NCBI RefSeq assembly: GCF_002102185.1
Contig: NZ_LQOW01000003.1
Span: 248,001 to 312,000, forward strand
Direction: 5' to 3'
Length of the DNA: 64,000 bases
From: Mycobacterium fragae
Lineage (GTDB): Bacteria > Actinomycetota > Actinomycetes > Mycobacteriales > Mycobacteriaceae
Shown: in pieces, positions 37,442 to 46,523 of the stretch
How the letters are laid out: each line of letters opens with the position of its first letter
Numbering within the stretch: position 1 is the stretch's first letter
The notes under the pieces: model-generated
What the model saw: only the letters and a program-made list of their open reading frames with translations
Told to the model about the DNA's origin: nothing
Databases searched by the model: none
Translations under genes and position numbers: made by a program

Positions 37442-37490
37442 AAATATGGTCAATCCTACCAATTTTACCCAGAATTAGGACAGGCGGACT

Positions 37491-38420
37491 ATGACCAGCC
37501 AAGTAACGGCAGGCCCGGCGGCCGGCCAGTATGAGCTCAGCCACCTGCGCTCGCTGGAGGCCGAAGCCATTCACATCATCCGCGAGGTGGCCGCCGAGTT
37601 CGAGCGACCGGTGCTGTTGTTCTCCGGCGGCAAGGACTCGATCGTGATGCTGCACCTGGCGCTCAAGGCGTTCCGCCCCGGGCGACTGCCGTTCCCGGTG
37701 ATGCACGTCGACACCGGACACAACTTCGACGAGGTGCTGGAGACCCGCGACCAGTTGGTGGCGGAGACCGGGGTGCGGTTGATCGTGGCCAAGGTGCAGG
37801 ACGACATCGACGCCGGCCGCGTCGTCGAGACCATCCCGTCGCGCAACCCGATCCAGACGGTGACGCTGCTGCGCGCCATCCGCGAGAACAAATTCGACGC
37901 CGCCTTCGGTGGTGCCCGGCGCGACGAAGAGAAGGCGCGCGCCAAGGAGCGGGTGTTCAGCTTCCGCGACGAGTTCGGGCAGTGGGACCCGAAAGCCCAG
38001 CGGCCGGAGGTGTGGAACCTCTACAACGGGCGCCACCACAAGGGCGAGCACATTCGGGTCTTCCCGCTGTCCAACTGGACCGAATTCGACGTGTGGTCCT
38101 ACATCGGCGCCGAGAAGATCACGTTGCCCTCCATCTACTACGCCCACCGGCGGAAGGTGTTCGAGCGTGACGGGATGCTGCTGGCCGTGCACCGGCACAT
38201 GCAACCCCGCCCCGACGAGAAGGTGTTCGAGGCCACGGTGCGATTCCGCACCGTCGGCGACGTGACCTGCACCGGCTGCGTCGAGTCGACGGCGGCCACC
38301 GCGGCCGAGGTGATCGCCGAGACCGCCGTGTCGCGGCTGACCGAGCGCGGAGCCACTCGAGCCGACGACCGGATCTCCGAGGCCGGCATGGAAGACCGCA
38401 AACGGCAGGGGTACTTCTGA
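37491..38420 (+). CDS. cysD: Sulfate adenylyltransferase subunit 2, CysD
   Basis: A 309-residue catalytic subunit of ATP sulfurylase, making adenosine 5'-phosphosulfate from ATP and sulfate. It has the PP-loop SGGKDSIVML near residue 44, then HVDTGHNF and FGGARRDEEKARAKER. It needs the GTPase CysN to drive the reaction. The TGA stop shares one base with the cysNC ATG. Length and order match Rv1285. Confidence 0.95.
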   Translation: MTSQVTAGPAAGQYELSHLRSLEAEAIHIIREVAAEFERPVLLFSGGKDSIVMLHLALKAFRPGRLPFPVMHVDTGHNFDEVLETRDQLVAETGVRLIVAKVQDDIDAGRVVETIPSRNPIQTVTLLRAIRENKFDAAFGGARRDEEKARAKERVFSFRDEFGQWDPKAQRPEVWNLYNGRHHKGEHIRVFPLSNWTEFDVWSYIGAEKITLPSIYYAHRRKVFERDGMLLAVHRHMQPRPDEKVFEATVRFRTVGDVTCTGCVESTAATAAEVIAETAVSRLTERGATRADDRISEAGMEDRKRQGYF

Positions 38421-40264
38421 TGACTACATTGCTTCGCTTGGCCACGGCCGGTTCCGTCGATGACGGCAAGTCCACGCTGATCGGTCGGCTGCTCTATGAC
38501 TCCAAGGCAGTGATGGAAGACCAGTGGGCGTCAGTGGAGCGCACCTCCAAGGAACGCGGCCACGACTACACCGACCTGGCCCTGGTCACCGATGGGCTGC
38601 GCGCCGAACGCGAACAGGGCATCACGATCGACGTGGCCTACCGCTATTTCGCCACTCCCAAGCGGAAATTCATCATCGCCGACACCCCGGGCCACATCCA
38701 GTACACCCGCAACATGGTGACCGGGGCGTCCACGGCACAACTGGTGATCGTGCTGGTCGATGCTCGCCACGGCCTGCTGGAGCAATCCCGTCGACACGCC
38801 TTCCTGGCGTCGCTGTTGGGCATCCAGCACATTGTGCTGGCGGTCAACAAAATGGACCTGATCGACTGGAACCAAGAGAAATTCGAGTCGATCCGGGACG
38901 AATTTCACGCCTTCGCCGCACGCCTGGACGTGCAGGACGTGGTGGCGATCCCGATCTCGGCGCTGCACGGCGACAACGTGGTGACCAAGTCGGACGTGAC
39001 GCCGTGGTACGAGGGGCCGGCGCTGCTGTCCCACCTCGAAGAGGTCTACATCGGCGGCGACCGCAACATGGTGGACGTCCGGTTCCCGGTGCAATACGTC
39101 ATCCGGCCGCAGACCCGCGAGCACCAAGACCACCGCAGCTATGCGGGCACCGTGGCCAGCGGCGTGATGCGCCCCGGCGACGAGGTGGTCGTCCTGCCGA
39201 CCGGCAAGTCCACTCGGATCACGGCGATCGAGGGGGCGACCGGACCGGTGGAGGAAGCGTTTTCACCGATGGCCGTCTCGATAAGCCTGGCCGACGACAT
39301 CGACATATCCCGTGGCGACATGATCGCCCGGCCGACGAATCAGCCGAGGGTGACGCAGGACTTCGACGCTACGGTGTGCTGGATGGCCGACGACCTGGCG
39401 CTGGAGGCCGGCCGCGAGTACCTGATCAAGCACACCACCCGAACCACGCGGGTCAAGGTCGCGGCGCTGGACTACCGCCTCGACGTCAACACCCTGCATC
39501 GCGACAAGAGCGCGACCGCGTTGCAGCTCAACGAACTCGGCCGGATCTCGCTGCGCACCCAGGTGCCGCTGCTGCTCGACGAGTACACCCGCAACGCCAG
39601 CACCGGCTCGTTCATCCTGATAGATCCCAACACCAACGGGACTGTGGCTGCGGGGATGGTGTTGCGCGACACCAAGGCCCGCGCATCGAGTCCAAACACC
39701 GTGCGGCACGACTCGCTGGTGACCGCGGCGGACCGGCTGTCACGGGGACGTACGGTGTGGTTCACCGGGCTGTCGGGTTCAGGCAAGTCGTCGGTGGCGA
39801 TGCTTGTTGAGCGTAAGCTTCTCGAAAAGGGTATTCCGGCTTATGTTCTCGACGGCGACAATCTGCGCCACGGTTTGAACGCCGACCTCGGCTTCAGCAT
39901 GGCCGATCGCGCCGAGAACCTGCGCCGGCTGGCGTATGTGGCGATGCTGCTCGCCGATTCCGGGCACACCGTCCTGGTGCCGGCGATCAGCCCGCTTGTC
40001 GAGCATCGTGAGCTGGCCCGCCGGGTGCATGCCGAGGCGGGGATCGACTTCACCGAGGTATTCTGCGACACCCCGCTTGAGGACTGCGAAAAGCGTGATC
40101 CCAAGGGTCTTTACGCCAAGGCCCGTGCGGGTGAGATCACGCATTTCACCGGCATCGACAGCCCCTACCAGCGGCCGAAGAACCCCGATCTGCGGCTCAC
40201 TCCGGACCGCAGCTGCGAAGAACTCGCACAGCTCGTCATCGACCTGATCGAGTCGCGAGCGTGA
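38420..40264 (+). CDS. cysN: Bifunctional GTPase/APS kinase CysNC
   Basis: A 614-residue fusion. The N-terminal GTPase (sulfurylase subunit 1) has G1 GSVDDGKST (11-19), DTPGH and NKMDL with EF-Tu-like beta domains; the C-terminal APS kinase (CysC) starts near residue 440 with P-loop GLSGSGKSS (450-458) and continues DGDNLRHGLNADLGFS, NLRRLA and FCDTPLEDCEKRDPKG. Together with CysD it converts sulfate to PAPS. Length equals Rv1286 (614). The stop overlaps the cysQ GTG by 4 bp. Confidence 0.95.
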   Translation: MTTLLRLATAGSVDDGKSTLIGRLLYDSKAVMEDQWASVERTSKERGHDYTDLALVTDGLRAEREQGITIDVAYRYFATPKRKFIIADTPGHIQYTRNMVTGASTAQLVIVLVDARHGLLEQSRRHAFLASLLGIQHIVLAVNKMDLIDWNQEKFESIRDEFHAFAARLDVQDVVAIPISALHGDNVVTKSDVTPWYEGPALLSHLEEVYIGGDRNMVDVRFPVQYVIRPQTREHQDHRSYAGTVASGVMRPGDEVVVLPTGKSTRITAIEGATGPVEEAFSPMAVSISLADDIDISRGDMIARPTNQPRVTQDFDATVCWMADDLALEAGREYLIKHTTRTTRVKVAALDYRLDVNTLHRDKSATALQLNELGRISLRTQVPLLLDEYTRNASTGSFILIDPNTNGTVAAGMVLRDTKARASSPNTVRHDSLVTAADRLSRGRTVWFTGLSGSGKSSVAMLVERKLLEKGIPAYVLDGDNLRHGLNADLGFSMADRAENLRRLAYVAMLLADSGHTVLVPAISPLVEHRELARRVHAEAGIDFTEVFCDTPLEDCEKRDPKGLYAKARAGEITHFTGIDSPYQRPKNPDLRLTPDRSCEELAQLVIDLIESRA

Positions 40265-41004
40265 GCGACCACGAGCTTGCCGCCAGGCTGGCGACCCAGG
40301 CCGGGGAGCTGCTGCTCGGTGTTCGCGACGAGCTCGCCGAGGCTACCGAAGCGGAGCGAAAGGCCGCGGGGGACAAGCAGTCTCACGAATTTTTACTGGA
40401 GGCACTGGGACGCGAGCGGCCGGATGATGTGGTGCTCTCCGAGGAGGGCGTCGACAACCCGGCGCGGTTGCGCTCCGAGCGGGTGTGGATCGTCGACCCG
40501 CTGGACGGCACCCGGGAGTTCTCCGAACTCGGTCGGCAGGACTGGGCCGTCCACGTGGCGCTGTGGCAGACCGGTGAAGTCGTCGCGGCCGCCGTTGCCC
40601 TTCCGGCGCATGGCATCACGCTGGCCACGCCGCATGTCGCACCGCCCCCGCCCCATTGGGGCCCGCCGCGCATCGTCGTGTCGCGCACAAGGCCGCCGGC
40701 GCTCGCGCTGCGAGTTCGCGATCACCTGGACGGCGACTTGGTGACGATGGGATCGGCGGGGGCCAAGGTCGCCGCCGTCGTACAGGGACTGGCCGACGTG
40801 TATGTGCATGCCGGCGGCCAATACGAATGGGATTCCGCGGCGCCGGTGGCGGTGGCCCGGGCAGCCGGCTTGCACGCCTCACGCATCGACGGCTCGCGGC
40901 TCGAATACAACCGGGCCGATCCGCTGCTGCCGGATCTCGTGGTGTGCCGCCCCGAATACGCCGACGCGGTGCTGGCGGCGGTCAGTGACAGCGGGGGGCC
41001 TTAA
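40261..41004 (+). CDS. cysQ: PAP phosphatase CysQ-like
   Basis: A 247-residue inositol-monophosphatase-fold enzyme that removes the 3'-phosphate from PAP/PAPS. Metal-site motifs are LSEEGVD, WIVDPLDGTREF and EWDSAAP. It closely resembles Rv2131c (CysQ of M. tuberculosis), which lies elsewhere in that genome. Here it overlaps cysNC, so PAPS synthesis and PAP removal are encoded in one operon. Some relatives also act on inositol or fructose bisphosphates, but context supports PAP. Confidence 0.87.
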   Translation: MSDHELAARLATQAGELLLGVRDELAEATEAERKAAGDKQSHEFLLEALGRERPDDVVLSEEGVDNPARLRSERVWIVDPLDGTREFSELGRQDWAVHVALWQTGEVVAAAVALPAHGITLATPHVAPPPPHWGPPRIVVSRTRPPALALRVRDHLDGDLVTMGSAGAKVAAVVQGLADVYVHAGGQYEWDSAAPVAVARAAGLHASRIDGSRLEYNRADPLLPDLVVCRPEYADAVLAAVSDSGGP

Positions 41005-41028
41005 CCCGGCGGTGGGAGAATCCAGACC

Positions 41029-41511
41029 ATGCGAATGTCGGCCAAGGCGGAGTACGCCGTGCGAGCGATGATCCAGCTGGCCACGGTCGACAGTGGCGCA
41101 TTGGTCAAGACCGACGATCTGGCGCAAGCGCAGGGCATACCCGCGCAGTTCCTCGTCGACATCCTCTCTGACCTGCGCACCGATCGCCTCGTGCGCAGCC
41201 ACCGCGGACGCGACGGCGGTTACGAGCTGGCCCGCCCGGCCTCGGAAATCAGCATCGCCGACGTGTTGCGCTGCATCGACGGCCCGCTGGCCAGCGTGCG
41301 GGACATCGGGCTGGGCGACTTGCCCTATTCCGGGCCGACCGCCGCGCTGACCGACGTCTGGAGGGCGCTACGCGCCAGCATGCGATCGGTTCTCGAGGAG
41401 ACCACCGTCGCCGACGTGGCTGCCGGCACGCTGCCGAAACACGTCGGTCGGCTCGCCGATGACTATCGTGCCCAGGAACGCAAACGTCACGGCCCGCGCA
41501 GCGCGGGCTAA
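41029..41511 (+). CDS. Rrf2-family regulator (Rv1287-like)
   Basis: A 160-residue Rrf2 winged-helix regulator: [32 protein letters not shown] and [17 protein letters not shown] are the family signature. Only one cysteine occurs (LRCIDGP), so the three-cysteine Fe-S cluster site of IscR/NsrR is missing. It is more like CymR-type sensors of cysteine metabolism. Position after cysD-cysNC-cysQ, 24 bp behind, suggests it controls sulfate assimilation. Confidence 0.9.
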   Translation: MRMSAKAEYAVRAMIQLATVDSGALVKTDDLAQAQGIPAQFLVDILSDLRTDRLVRSHRGRDGGYELARPASEISIADVLRCIDGPLASVRDIGLGDLPYSGPTAALTDVWRALRASMRSVLEETTVADVAAGTLPKHVGRLADDYRAQERKRHGPRSAG

Positions 41512-41599
41512 CGCGGTCAAGGCGTCGAGGCTGTCTTCCGTGCGTTGACACCGCGGTGAGGGCGCCGACACGCCGAGCGACCGCGCCGCCAGCGCAGTC

Positions 41600-41989
41600 T
41601 CAACTACCCGAGCCGTACGGCCGGGTGAGAATTTCGAGGAAATGGCCCGCGGGGTCGCGGAAGTAGACGCCGCGGCCGCCGTCCCTGGTGTTGATCTCGC
41701 CGGGTCGTTGGCCTCCCGGATCCGCCCAATGCTGCATTCCGCGCGACCGGATCTTGCCGTAAATCGCGTCGAAGTCCTCCTCGGAAACCAGGAATGCGTA
41801 GTGCTGCGGGCGGATTTCCTCGCCGTCTGGCGCGTCGGCGTAGTCGAGGTCGGCGCCGTGCTCGAGTTTGACGCTCATAAAGGGGCCGAACGGCACCGGG
41901 TCCGGTAACCCGAACAGCTCGGTGAGAAACTCCGCGGACTCGCGCTTGTCGCGCGCGGCGACAATGGTGTGGTTGAAGGCGATAGACAT
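41600..41989 (-). CDS. VOC (glyoxalase-fold) protein
   Basis: A 129-residue vicinal-oxygen-chelate protein: FNHTIVAARDKRESAEFLTELFG at the start, HYAFLVSEEDFDAIY in the middle and GGRGVYFRDPAGHFLEILT at the end, placing potential metal ligands H8, H64-region and a C-terminal Glu. Reaction unknown; family members include glyoxalases, dioxygenases and resistance proteins. No counterpart known to me at this site in M. tuberculosis. Confidence 0.82.
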   Translation of the reverse strand: MSIAFNHTIVAARDKRESAEFLTELFGLPDPVPFGPFMSVKLEHGADLDYADAPDGEEIRPQHYAFLVSEEDFDAIYGKIRSRGMQHWADPGGQRPGEINTRDGGRGVYFRDPAGHFLEILTRPYGSGS

Positions 41990-42041
41990 TGTGCTTGCCA
42001 GTCAACCACTACGCGCCGGCGCCGGCCACCGTGCCGGAGCG

Positions 42042-42464
42042 CTACTTCGGCGCGGTCAGCTCCAGGGCGATGTTGTCCGGATCGCGGAATTCCAGGATGT
42101 ACGACGGTCCGATGTCCTTGACGGGCTCGTGAGCGATGCCGAGCTCATCGAGATGCTGAGCCGCCGCGTCCAATTCGGCCCTACTTGCCGTCCTGAACGC
42201 GATGTGGTCCAGGCCGGCGCGGTCTTCGTCGAAGCGGTCGGTGGCAACCGGGCGCAGCCCGATCAGCGCGCCGCCGAGGTCATAGATGACACCACCGAAT
42301 AGGAACCCGAGCTGGTCGCGGGTCGCTTGGTCGGCATTGTCGGGGACCTCAAGCAACACGGGCCAGCCGAACACGCTCTCGTAGAACCGTCGGGAGCGTT
42401 CGATATCACTGACGGTGAGCCGCACATGCGCGATGGAATTGGCAGTGATGCCCACCCGAGACAT
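42042..42464 (-). CDS. VOC (glyoxalase-fold) protein
   Basis: A 140-residue protein of the same superfamily as its neighbour but a different branch: IAHVRLTVSDIERSRRFYESVFGWPV, AGLDHIAFRTASRAEL and ILEFRDPDNIALEL. The metal ligand pattern His/His/Glu is present. ATG 42464 is chosen; an in-frame ATG at 42473 is possible. It is divergent from the LLM oxidoreductase with 55 bp between starts. Confidence 0.82.
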   Translation of the reverse strand: MSRVGITANSIAHVRLTVSDIERSRRFYESVFGWPVLLEVPDNADQATRDQLGFLFGGVIYDLGGALIGLRPVATDRFDEDRAGLDHIAFRTASRAELDAAAQHLDELGIAHEPVKDIGPSYILEFRDPDNIALELTAPK

Positions 42465-42519
42465 GCTGCCATGTGGACGACGCACCGCATCGACTGGCTC
42501 GCATGCCAGAATCGCCGTC

Positions 42520-43410
42520 GTGCAGATAGCGATGACCATGCCGGTGATGGAGCCGGGCTTGGATGCGGCCGTGCTGCGGGACTGGGCCCGCGCAATCGAC
42601 GACGGCCCGTTTGCGTCATTGTGTTGGGGCGAGCGTGTCACGTTCGACAACCCGGAAACGTTGACACTGCTGGGCGCGCTGGCCGTATGGACTGACCGGG
42701 TGCGGCTGATGACGACGGTGATCGTGCCCCAGCTGCACGACCCGGTGATGCTGGCCAAGGCGCTGGCGACGGGGGACATGCTCAGCGGCGGCCGGCTCAC
42801 CGTGGGCGTCGGCGTGGGTGGTCGGACCGAGGACTATCGGGCGGTCGGTGCGGACCCGACGACGCAGACGATGCGCGGCATGGCCGAGCGGGTGGCGATC
42901 ATGAAACAAGTGTGGGCGGGCGAGAAGGTCACCGATTCCGTGCTGCCCGTCGGGCCGGCCCCGATCCAGGCGGGCGGACCGCCCCTGTTGGTCGGGAGCA
43001 TCGGGCCCAGGACCGTCCGCAGCGCCGCGGCCTGGGCCGACGGTTTGGCCGGTACCACATTGGATCTCGATGTCGCCAAGCAGAACGAGCTGTTCGATGT
43101 GGCACGTGCGGCTTGGGCCGAGGCCGGCAAACCCAAACCGCATCTGGGCACCTCGTTCTGGTTCGCGCTCGGTACTACCGAGGACGCCCGACGGCAGGTG
43201 CACCGACATCTGCGGCACTACATGAACTGGATACCGGCGGAGTACATCGACGCGATGGCGCCTGCCACCGGATTTGCCGGCACCGAGGACGAACTGGTGG
43301 CGGTGCTCCGGAAGTTCGAAGCGGTCGGTACCGACGAAATCCAGCTCATCCCAACGAGTTCCGATTTGAACCAGGTTCGCCGAGCCGCCGATGTTGTCGC
43401 CGAACTTTAG
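42520..43410 (+). CDS. LLM-class flavin/F420 oxidoreductase
   Basis: A 296-residue luciferase-fold oxidoreductase. Family features are DDGPFASLCWGERV, VWTDRVRLMTTVIVPQLHDPV, LSGGRLTVGVGVGGRTEDY and PLLVGSIGPRTV. These resemble F420-dependent mycobacterial members, but the cofactor cannot be proved from sequence. GTG 42520 starts at VQIAMTMPV; ATG 42532 is an alternative. The stop overlaps the convergent methyltransferase stop. Not recalled at this locus in M. tuberculosis. Confidence 0.8.
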   Translation: MQIAMTMPVMEPGLDAAVLRDWARAIDDGPFASLCWGERVTFDNPETLTLLGALAVWTDRVRLMTTVIVPQLHDPVMLAKALATGDMLSGGRLTVGVGVGGRTEDYRAVGADPTTQTMRGMAERVAIMKQVWAGEKVTDSVLPVGPAPIQAGGPPLLVGSIGPRTVRSAAAWADGLAGTTLDLDVAKQNELFDVARAAWAEAGKPKPHLGTSFWFALGTTEDARRQVHRHLRHYMNWIPAEYIDAMAPATGFAGTEDELVAVLRKFEAVGTDEIQLIPTSSDLNQVRRAADVVAEL

Positions 43411-44168
43411 GCGGGCTTGCGGGCCTCGATCAGCACTCGTGAACTGTGGGTGACAAACGGTCCCCCGGCTTCGATCTGCTGGTGCAAGCTGAACAGCCTC
43501 TCGCGATGATCGGCGACGGTGAAGCCCGGAATCGCCCAAATCACTTTGCGCAGAAAGTAGATCACGCCGCCGACATCGAAGAACTCGATCCTCAGCCGCT
43601 CGTGGCGCAGGTCGACGAGGTCCAGTCCGGCCTCCGAGATTTGGGCGCCGACGACATCCGGGCTTAACTGCCCGTGCGCCATCACCTCTGGACGCGGGCC
43701 CAGGAAGTACTCGACCAGCTCCCGAACGGACGCGGCGCCGACGTGCTGGGCGAAATACGTGCCGCCCGGTTTGAGCACACGGGCAATCTCGTCCCACCAC
43801 AGATCCGCCGGATGCCGACTGGACACGAGATCAAATGCCGCATCGGCGAACGGCAGTGGCCGCTCCGTGCAGGCGACGACCACCACAGCCAGCGGATGCA
43901 GTCGCTGGGTGGCCAAGGCAAGGTTCGGCGGCCACGGCTCGGTGGCGGCCATCGTCGGCGGAAAGGGGCCAGCCCCCGGCAGCACCTCACCTCCGCCGGT
44001 CTGAAGGTCCAGTGCCGACGTCACTTCCGCCAAGCGACCACGCAGCAGGCGCTGGTATCCCCACGACGGGCGTTCTTCGGTGGCCCTGCCATCCAGCCAT
44101 GAGAAGTCCCACCCGACCACTGACACTGCATCGGCCTCCGCGACCAGCTCGTCGAACGTCCGCGTCAT
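43407..44168 (-). CDS. SAM-dependent methyltransferase-like protein
   Basis: A 253-residue class I methyltransferase fold. The SAM-binding motif I is altered to LDLQTGGGEVLPG, followed by PLPFADAAFDLVSSRHP (motif II) and VLKPGGTYFAQHVG (motif III). Rossmann strands are recognisable in order. Substrate unknown. ATG 44168 (MTRTFDELV) is chosen over an upstream start at 44192 that would overlap the divergent DUF2237 gene. Confidence 0.78.
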   Translation of the reverse strand: MTRTFDELVAEADAVSVVGWDFSWLDGRATEERPSWGYQRLLRGRLAEVTSALDLQTGGGEVLPGAGPFPPTMAATEPWPPNLALATQRLHPLAVVVVACTERPLPFADAAFDLVSSRHPADLWWDEIARVLKPGGTYFAQHVGAASVRELVEYFLGPRPEVMAHGQLSPDVVGAQISEAGLDLVDLRHERLRIEFFDVGGVIYFLRKVIWAIPGFTVADHRERLFSLHQQIEAGGPFVTHSSRVLIEARKPA

Positions 44169-44201
44169 CCCCCCATCATTGCGGACGTGCACACTGGGCT
44201 C

Positions 44202-44588
44202 ATGTCCGAGCGCAATGTGCTGGGCGGCCCGCTGGAACCGTGCGGCAGCGACCCGCTCACCGGTTTCTATCGCAACGGCTGCTGTTCAACCGGGCCTGAG
44301 GACCTCGGCTTGCACACGATTTGCGCCGTGGTGACCGTCGAGTTCCTGGAGCACCAGCGCTCGATCGGAAACAACCTCACGACACCATTTCCGCAGTATC
44401 GATTTCCCGGCCTGGTACCGGGGGATCGGTGGTGCGTCACCGCCACGAACTGGCTGCTGGCTCACCGCGACGGCTGCGCCGCCCCGGTGGTGCTGGCGTC
44501 GACGCACGAGCGCACCCTCGAGGTAGTTCCGCTCGAGGCGCTGCAGGAGCACGCCGTCGACGTGCCCGACGACCTGGGCAGCCTGTGA
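44202..44588 (+). CDS. DUF2237 family protein
   Basis: A 128-residue small protein of the widespread DUF2237 family: NVLGGPLEPCGSDPLTGFYR, GCCSTGPEDLGLHTICAVVT and FPGLVPGDRWCVTA are diagnostic, with conserved cysteines. Function unknown. ATG 44202 matches the family start; the GTG at 44187 would add five residues. It ends before the tRNA-Arg gene; 44589-44681 holds nothing else recognisable. Confidence 0.88.
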   Translation: MSERNVLGGPLEPCGSDPLTGFYRNGCCSTGPEDLGLHTICAVVTVEFLEHQRSIGNNLTTPFPQYRFPGLVPGDRWCVTATNWLLAHRDGCAAPVVLASTHERTLEVVPLEALQEHAVDVPDDLGSL

Positions 44589-44681
44589 GCTCTACAGGCT
44601 GCCGCAGTGTGCCGGGCGGCTGAATATGGTGGCCCAGGGCGGGCAGCCGGACCGAAAAACAGCTTTGACCTGCGAGGACTC

Positions 44682-44757
44682 TGGTGCCCCCGGCAGGATT
44701 CGAACCTGCGGCCTTCTGCTCCGGAGGCAGACGCTCTATCCCCTGAGCTACGGGGGC
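44682..44757 (-). tRNA. tRNA-Arg(CCG)
   Basis: Minus-strand cloverleaf of 73 bases plus encoded CCA (44682-44684). Acceptor GCCCCCG pairs with CGGGGGC, discriminator A; D-stem region TAGCTCAGGGGATAGAGC; anticodon stem TCTGC/GCAGA with loop CTCCGGA, anticodon CCG; T-loop GGTTCGAATCC. CCG reads the CGG arginine codon. It lies directly upstream of, and opposite to, argS. Confidence 0.95.
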
Positions 44758-44870
44758 GCATACACGAGATGATGCGCCAACGGGCCACGCCAGACTAACG
44801 CATGACAACAGCTGGCTGAGCATCGGAATGGATTCGGGGACTGACCACTACAGCCCATAGGATGGCCTGC

Positions 44871-46523
44871 GTGACCCCCGCCGACCTGGCCGAGCTGCTC
44901 AGCAGCACCGCGACCGCGGTGCTGAACGAGCATGGGCTGGACACCGCCGCGCTGCCGTCGGCGGTCACCGTCGAGCGGCCCCGCAACCCGGAGCACGGTG
45001 ACTACGCCAGCAACCTGGCGCTGCAAGTCGGCAAGAAGGTCGGCGTCAACCCGCGCGAGCTGGCCGGATGGCTCGCCACGGCGCTGGCCCAGGCCGACGG
45101 CGTCGCCTCGGCGGAGGTGGCCGGCCCCGGCTTTATCAACCTGCGCCTGGAGGCGTCCGCGCAGGGCGTCATCGTCAACAACGTCATCGACGCGGGCGCG
45201 AAATACGGCAACTCCGACGCCCAGGCCGGGCACAAGATCAACCTCGAGTTCGTCTCCGCCAACCCGACCGGACCGATCCACATCGGCGGCACCCGCTGGG
45301 CCGCGGTCGGCGATGCCCTGGGCCGGTTGCTCACCACGCAGGGCGCCGACGTGGTACGCGAGTACTACTTCAACGACCACGGCGCCCAGATCGACCGGTT
45401 CACCAACTCGCTGATCGCCGCGGCCAAGGGCGAACCGACGCCCCAGGACGGTTATGCCGGCGCCTACATCGGCGAGATCGCCGCGCAGGTGCTGCAGAAG
45501 GCGCCCGACGCGCTGGCCCAGCCCGATGACGAACAGCACGAGACGTTCCGGTCAATCGGTGTCGATTTGATGTTCACGCACATCAAGGCATCGCTGCACG
45601 ACTTCGGCACCGACTTCGACGTCTACACCCACGAAGAGTCCATGCACAGCAGCGGCCATGTCAACGAGGTCATCGAACGGCTGCGCGCGCAAGGAAACAT
45701 CTACGAAAAAGACGGCGCAACATGGTTGCGCAGCAGCGCTTTTGGCGACGACAAGGACCGCGTCGTTATCAAAAGCGACGGCCAGCCAACATATTTCGCG
45801 GGTGATCTCGCCTACTACCTAGACAAGCGGCAACGCGGCTTCGACCTGTGTATCTACATGCTCGGCGCCGACCATCACGGCTATATCGCGCGACTCAAGG
45901 CCGCGGCCGCGGCCTTCGGCGACGAGCCGGCCACCGTCGAGGTGCTGATCGGCCAAATGGTCAACCTGGTACGCGACGGCCAGCCGGTCCGGATGAGCAA
46001 GCGCGCCGGCACGGTGATCACCCTCGACGACCTGGTGGAAGCGATCGGCGTCGATGCCGCGCGCTACAGCCTGATCCGCTCCTCGGTGGACACCCCGATT
46101 GACATCGACCTGGCGCTGTGGTCGTCGGCCTCTAATGAAAACCCGGTCTACTACGTGCAATACGCGCATGCCCGGCTATCGGCGCTGGCCCGCAACGCCG
46201 CAGAGCTCGGCCTGATCCCGGACACCGGTCACCTCGAGCTGCTCACCCATGACAAGGAGGGCACGCTGGTCCGCAATCTCGGCGAGTTCCCGCGAGTGTT
46301 GAAAACTGCGGCAGCACTGCGGGAACCGCACCGGGTGTGCCGCTACCTGGAAGACCTGGCCGGTGACTACCACCGGTTCTACGACTCGTGCCGGGTGCTG
46401 CCGCAGGGCGACGAAGAGCCCAACGAGCTGCACACCGCGCGTCTGGCACTGTGCCAGGCGACGCGCCAGGTCATCGCCAACGGACTGGCAATCCTCGGCG
46501 TCAGCGCGCCGGAGCGAATGTGA
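44871..46523 (+). CDS. argS: Arginyl-tRNA synthetase
   Basis: A 550-residue class I synthetase, the length of Rv1292. The HIGH motif is PIHIGGT, the KMSKS-like motif is MSKRAG, and the N-terminal tRNA-binding domain carries [16 protein letters not shown]. The GTG at 44871 ([10 protein letters not shown]) is preferred to the ATG at 44862 by family comparison, with AGGATGG upstream. Its stop overlaps the lysA GTG by 4 bp and it heads the argS-lysA-hom-thrC-thrB run. Confidence 0.95.
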   Translation: MTPADLAELLSSTATAVLNEHGLDTAALPSAVTVERPRNPEHGDYASNLALQVGKKVGVNPRELAGWLATALAQADGVASAEVAGPGFINLRLEASAQGVIVNNVIDAGAKYGNSDAQAGHKINLEFVSANPTGPIHIGGTRWAAVGDALGRLLTTQGADVVREYYFNDHGAQIDRFTNSLIAAAKGEPTPQDGYAGAYIGEIAAQVLQKAPDALAQPDDEQHETFRSIGVDLMFTHIKASLHDFGTDFDVYTHEESMHSSGHVNEVIERLRAQGNIYEKDGATWLRSSAFGDDKDRVVIKSDGQPTYFAGDLAYYLDKRQRGFDLCIYMLGADHHGYIARLKAAAAAFGDEPATVEVLIGQMVNLVRDGQPVRMSKRAGTVITLDDLVEAIGVDAARYSLIRSSVDTPIDIDLALWSSASNENPVYYVQYAHARLSALARNAAELGLIPDTGHLELLTHDKEGTLVRNLGEFPRVLKTAAALREPHRVCRYLEDLAGDYHRFYDSCRVLPQGDEEPNELHTARLALCQATRQVIANGLAILGVSAPERM

